Source: Thioploca sp.
GTDB lineage: Bacteria > Pseudomonadota > Gammaproteobacteria > Beggiatoales > Beggiatoaceae
Direction of reading: 5' to 3'
DNA length: 6,455 nucleotides
Assembly (NCBI GenBank): GCA_011371325.1
Contig: DRQV01000122.1
Coordinates: 1-6,455, forward strand
Under the pieces are notes generated by a model, which made no database searches, was not told the origin of the DNA, and saw nothing but the letters and a program-made list of their open reading frames with translations. Positions 3,892 to 6,455 of this stretch are shown here, one piece after another (the stretch's first letter is position 1; each line of letters begins with the position of its first letter). The position numbers and the translations under genes were made by a program.

Positions 3892-6455
3892 TTACTGGCA
3901 ACTCTCACAACTTTCATCATCAATATTACAAACAGTAGGATTATTCAATGTACTCTTAACAACTCGTGTAGCACCCATAGCTCGCATATAATAAGTCGTT
4001 TTTAAACCCTTAGTCCAAGCCAATTTATACAAAGTATCTAACTTACGACCAGAAGGCTCTAGCATATATAAATTAAGTGACTGAGCCTGATCAATCCACT
4101 TTTGTCTTCGGGAAGCTGCTTCTATCAACCATGATGGATCAATCTCAAATGCAGTAGCATATAAACTTTTCAATTCACCTGGAATACGATCAATCGTTTC
4201 AATTCGCCCATCACAATATTTCAAGTCATTAATCATTACCTCATCCCAAAGATTTAATTTCTTCAAATCTTTAACTAAATATGGATTGATAATAGTGAAT
4301 TCGCCAGATAAATTAGACTTAATGAATAAGTTTTGATAAAGTGGTTCTATGGACTGGGTAACTCCACAAATACTAGAAATAGTAGCGGTAGGAGCTATAG
4401 CCATAGTATTAGAATTTCGCATTCCTTTTTTAACTTGTTTTCGTAAACTATCCCAATCTAAAGTAGAAGAAATATCCATGTCTAAATAATTACCACGTTC
4501 ATTAGCTAATTTCTTAACACTATCAATCGGTAAAATACCTTGACTCCATAATGAACCTACAAAACTAGAATAAGACCCACGTTCTTGAGCTAAATTAGCC
4601 GATGCTAAAATGGCATAATAACTAATAACTTCCTGTGCATAATCAGCAAATTGAACCGCTTCTGCACTGCCATAAGGTATTCTTAACTTATATAACGCAT
4701 CTTGAAAACCCATAACACCCAAACCAACTGGACGATGTCGTAAATTAGCAGTACGTGCTTCTGGAATCGCATAGTAATTAATATTGATTACATTATCCAA
4801 AGCTCGCATAGCTACAGTTACAGTAGTTTTTAGTTTATCAACGTCAAGCTTGCCATCTTTTATATGAGATGGTAAATTAATAGAACTTAAATTACAAACC
4901 GCAATTTCCTCTCCAGCTTTAGTATTCAAAGTTATTTCAGTACATAAATTAGAACTATGTACCACCCCAACATGTTGCTGTGGATTACGGATATTGCAAG
5001 GGTCTTTAAACGTTAGCCAAGGATAACCAGTTTCAAATAACATGGTAAGCATTTTTCGCCATAATTCCACCGCTGAAACTTGTTTCGAGATTTTAAATTG
5101 ACCTTGTTTAGCAGCTAATTCATACCGTTCATATGTTTGATTAAATTCCTTGCCATATAAATCATGTAAATCAGTCACTTCATTTGGAGAAAATAAAGTC
5201 CATTGACCATTTTCATGTACCCGTTGCATAAATAAATCAGGTATCCAACTAGATATACTCATATCGTGAGTACGTCGTCGTTCATCACCAGTATTTTTGC
5301 GAAGTTCTAAAAATTCCTCAATATCAATATGCCAAGTTTCTAAATAAGCACAGCCAGAACCACGTCTTTTACCGGATTGATTGCACGCTACTAGAGTATC
5401 GTTGAAAACTTTTAAAAATGGTACCACTCCTTGTGACTGGCCATTGGTAGTTTTAATACTAGAACCCATGCCACGTACTGGGGTCCAATCATTACCTAAG
5501 CCACCAGCAAATTTAGATAATAAGGCATTATCTTTGATTGCTAAAAAAATGCCTTCTAAATCATCAGGTATTGTTGATAAAAAACAACTGGATAACTGTG
5601 GTCGCAAAGTTCCAGCATTAAATAATGTTGGAGTGCTAGTCATAAAATCAAAGTTAGATAATAAATTATAAAACTCTATCGCTCTATCTTCTCTATTATC
5701 CTCATTAATAGATAATCCCATAGCAACTCGCATAAATAATGCTTGTGGCAACTCAAATCTAATGTTATCCCATTTCAGCAGATAACGATCATACAAAGTT
5801 TGCAAACCGAGATAAGTAAATTTTAAATCCCGTTCAACAACTATTGCTTTACCTAGTTTATCCAGATCAAATTTGGCTAATTCAGGGTCTAATAATTCAT
5901 GCTTAATTCCGTATTGTAAATATACTTTGAAATAACTAGGATAATAATAAATCATATCCTTAGCTGCTACTAAAGTTGGTCTAAAATTTACAAAGCATAA
6001 TGTTTCAGAGCGTAATTGTTCGAGTAATAAACGAGCTGCTACATAAGTATAATTTGGTTCTTTTTCAATCAAGGTACGAGTCGTCATCACTAAAATATGA
6101 TTAATATCTCGTTTCGAGATACCATCAAATATATTTTTTAAACTTTCTTCAATGATTAAACTTGGTTTAACATCAGTTAAATCAGCACAAGCAACAATCA
6201 CTTGATTACGCAATAATTCCTCACTAAGTGGATAACTATGACCATCTTCATCTACTACACTTAGAGTATTTTTTTCATGTTTTTCTGCTCGAATATGAGC
6301 ATGTTCTTCTCGATAAATTATATAGGCTCTGGCAATTTTTCGGTGTCCAGCTCGCATTAAAGCTAGTTCAGCTTGATCTTGAATATCTTCAATATGTACA
6401 GTACCTTCTTGTAAACGTCTGGATATACCTTTGATAACTTGTTGAGTGAGTAAAA
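3892..6455 (-). CDS. nrdA: Class I ribonucleoside-diphosphate reductase alpha subunit, 5'-partial, with tandem ATP-cones
   Basis: NrdA reduces ribonucleoside diphosphates to dNDPs with the radical-generating NrdB. The frame stays open beyond the internal ATG at 6357 to the right edge; those 32 extra codons read as ATP-cone sequence (GTVHIEDIQDQAELALMRAG), so the true start is outside. Numbered from Met-6357, the first cone ends near residue 25, a second cone-like domain spans about 31-118, and the catalytic barrel follows. Active-site residues are present: C258 (SSCFLS) and C488 (AVCNLSSINL) as the redox pair, the thiyl radical C472 with N470 and E474 (NLCTE), Y789-Y790 (TYYMRAMGATR) for radical transfer, and C817/C820 in the C-terminal CESCQ tail that re-reduces the enzyme. 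Tandem cones resemble Pseudomonas aeruginosa NrdA, implying dATP/ATP overall activity control. A terminator lies 9 bases past the stop, so nrdB is not cotranscribed downstream. Confidence 0.96.
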   Translation of the reverse strand, partial: LLTQQVIKGISRRLQEGTVHIEDIQDQAELALMRAGHRKIARAYIIYREEHAHIRAEKHEKNTLSVVDEDGHSYPLSEELLRNQVIVACADLTDVKPSLIIEESLKNIFDGISKRDINHILVMTTRTLIEKEPNYTYVAARLLLEQLRSETLCFVNFRPTLVAAKDMIYYYPSYFKVYLQYGIKHELLDPELAKFDLDKLGKAIVVERDLKFTYLGLQTLYDRYLLKWDNIRFELPQALFMRVAMGLSINEDNREDRAIEFYNLLSNFDFMTSTPTLFNAGTLRPQLSSCFLSTIPDDLEGIFLAIKDNALLSKFAGGLGNDWTPVRGMGSSIKTTNGQSQGVVPFLKVFNDTLVACNQSGKRRGSGCAYLETWHIDIEEFLELRKNTGDERRRTHDMSISSWIPDLFMQRVHENGQWTLFSPNEVTDLHDLYGKEFNQTYERYELAAKQGQFKISKQVSAVELWRKMLTMLFETGYPWLTFKDPCNIRNPQQHVGVVHSSNLCTEITLNTKAGEEIAVCNLSSINLPSHIKDGKLDVDKLKTTVTVAMRALDNVININYYAIPEARTANLRHRPVGLGVMGFQDALYKLRIPYGSAEAVQFADYAQEVISYYAILASANLAQERGSYSSFVGSLWSQGILPIDSVKKLANERGNYLDMDISSTLDWDSLRKQVKKGMRNSNTMAIAPTATISSICGVTQSIEPLYQNLFIKSNLSGEFTIINPYLVKDLKKLNLWDEVMINDLKYCDGRIETIDRIPGELKSLYATAFEIDPSWLIEAASRRQKWIDQAQSLNLYMLEPSGRKLDTLYKLAWTKGLKTTYYMRAMGATRVVKSTLNNPTVCNIDDESCESCQ

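Noticed and set aside
5381..5671. 96-codon plus-strand ORF
   Set aside because: It lies entirely antisense to the conserved catalytic core of nrdA and its translation shows no recognisable domain; it is a shadow.
6228..6434. 68-codon plus-strand ORF rich in Leu and Tyr
   Set aside because: It is antisense to the nrdA ATP-cone region, and its composition reflects the complementary strand.
1..6455. CRISPR array, tRNA, rRNA or riboswitch
   Set aside because: I saw no regularly spaced repeats, cloverleaf, rRNA core or known riboswitch motif on either strand.

Overview
The window is AT-rich DNA from what looks like a gammaproteobacterial chromosome. The evidence is a full-length IscX, a head-to-head yceD/yceF(maf) pair as in Escherichia coli, a QueC with the usual C-terminal zinc cysteines, and a class I ribonucleotide reductase large subunit with tandem N-terminal ATP-cones of the Pseudomonas/Legionella/Coxiella kind. 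The strong AT bias, the decayed transposon gene and the reshuffled housekeeping gene order suggest a host-associated or reduced lineage, possibly near Legionellales. That placement is an inference at low confidence.

Layout. Positions 1-885 (+) hold an unrecognised single-pass membrane protein with a coiled coil. Its frame is open to the window edge, so it is probably 5'-truncated. It overlaps queC (882-1559, +) by ATGA and is likely cotranslated with it. A 257-bp gap (1560-1816) follows and contains a degenerate 65-bp palindromic repeat (1699-1763). iscX (1817-2017) and yceD (2073-2588) lie on the minus strand, with yceD upstream of iscX. A compact divergent promoter region separates yceD from maf/yceF (2649-3254, +). 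Next comes a decayed 3' fragment of an IS605/IS607-type tnpB gene (3311-3754, +), followed by hairpin-containing DNA (3755-3891). The rest is nrdA on the minus strand (3892-6455), whose 5' end lies beyond the right edge.

Functionally these are unconnected housekeeping genes: queuosine precursor synthesis (queC), Fe-S assembly accessory (iscX), rRNA/ribosome accumulation (yceD), removal of modified NTPs (maf/yceF) and dNTP supply (nrdA). What stands out is the neighbourhood. yceD is followed by iscX instead of rpmF, iscX is away from isc genes, nrdA is followed at once by a terminator with no nrdB, and queC is paired with an unknown membrane protein. I see no clear sign of a new defence, CRISPR or mobile system. 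The only mobile-element trace is the broken tnpB.
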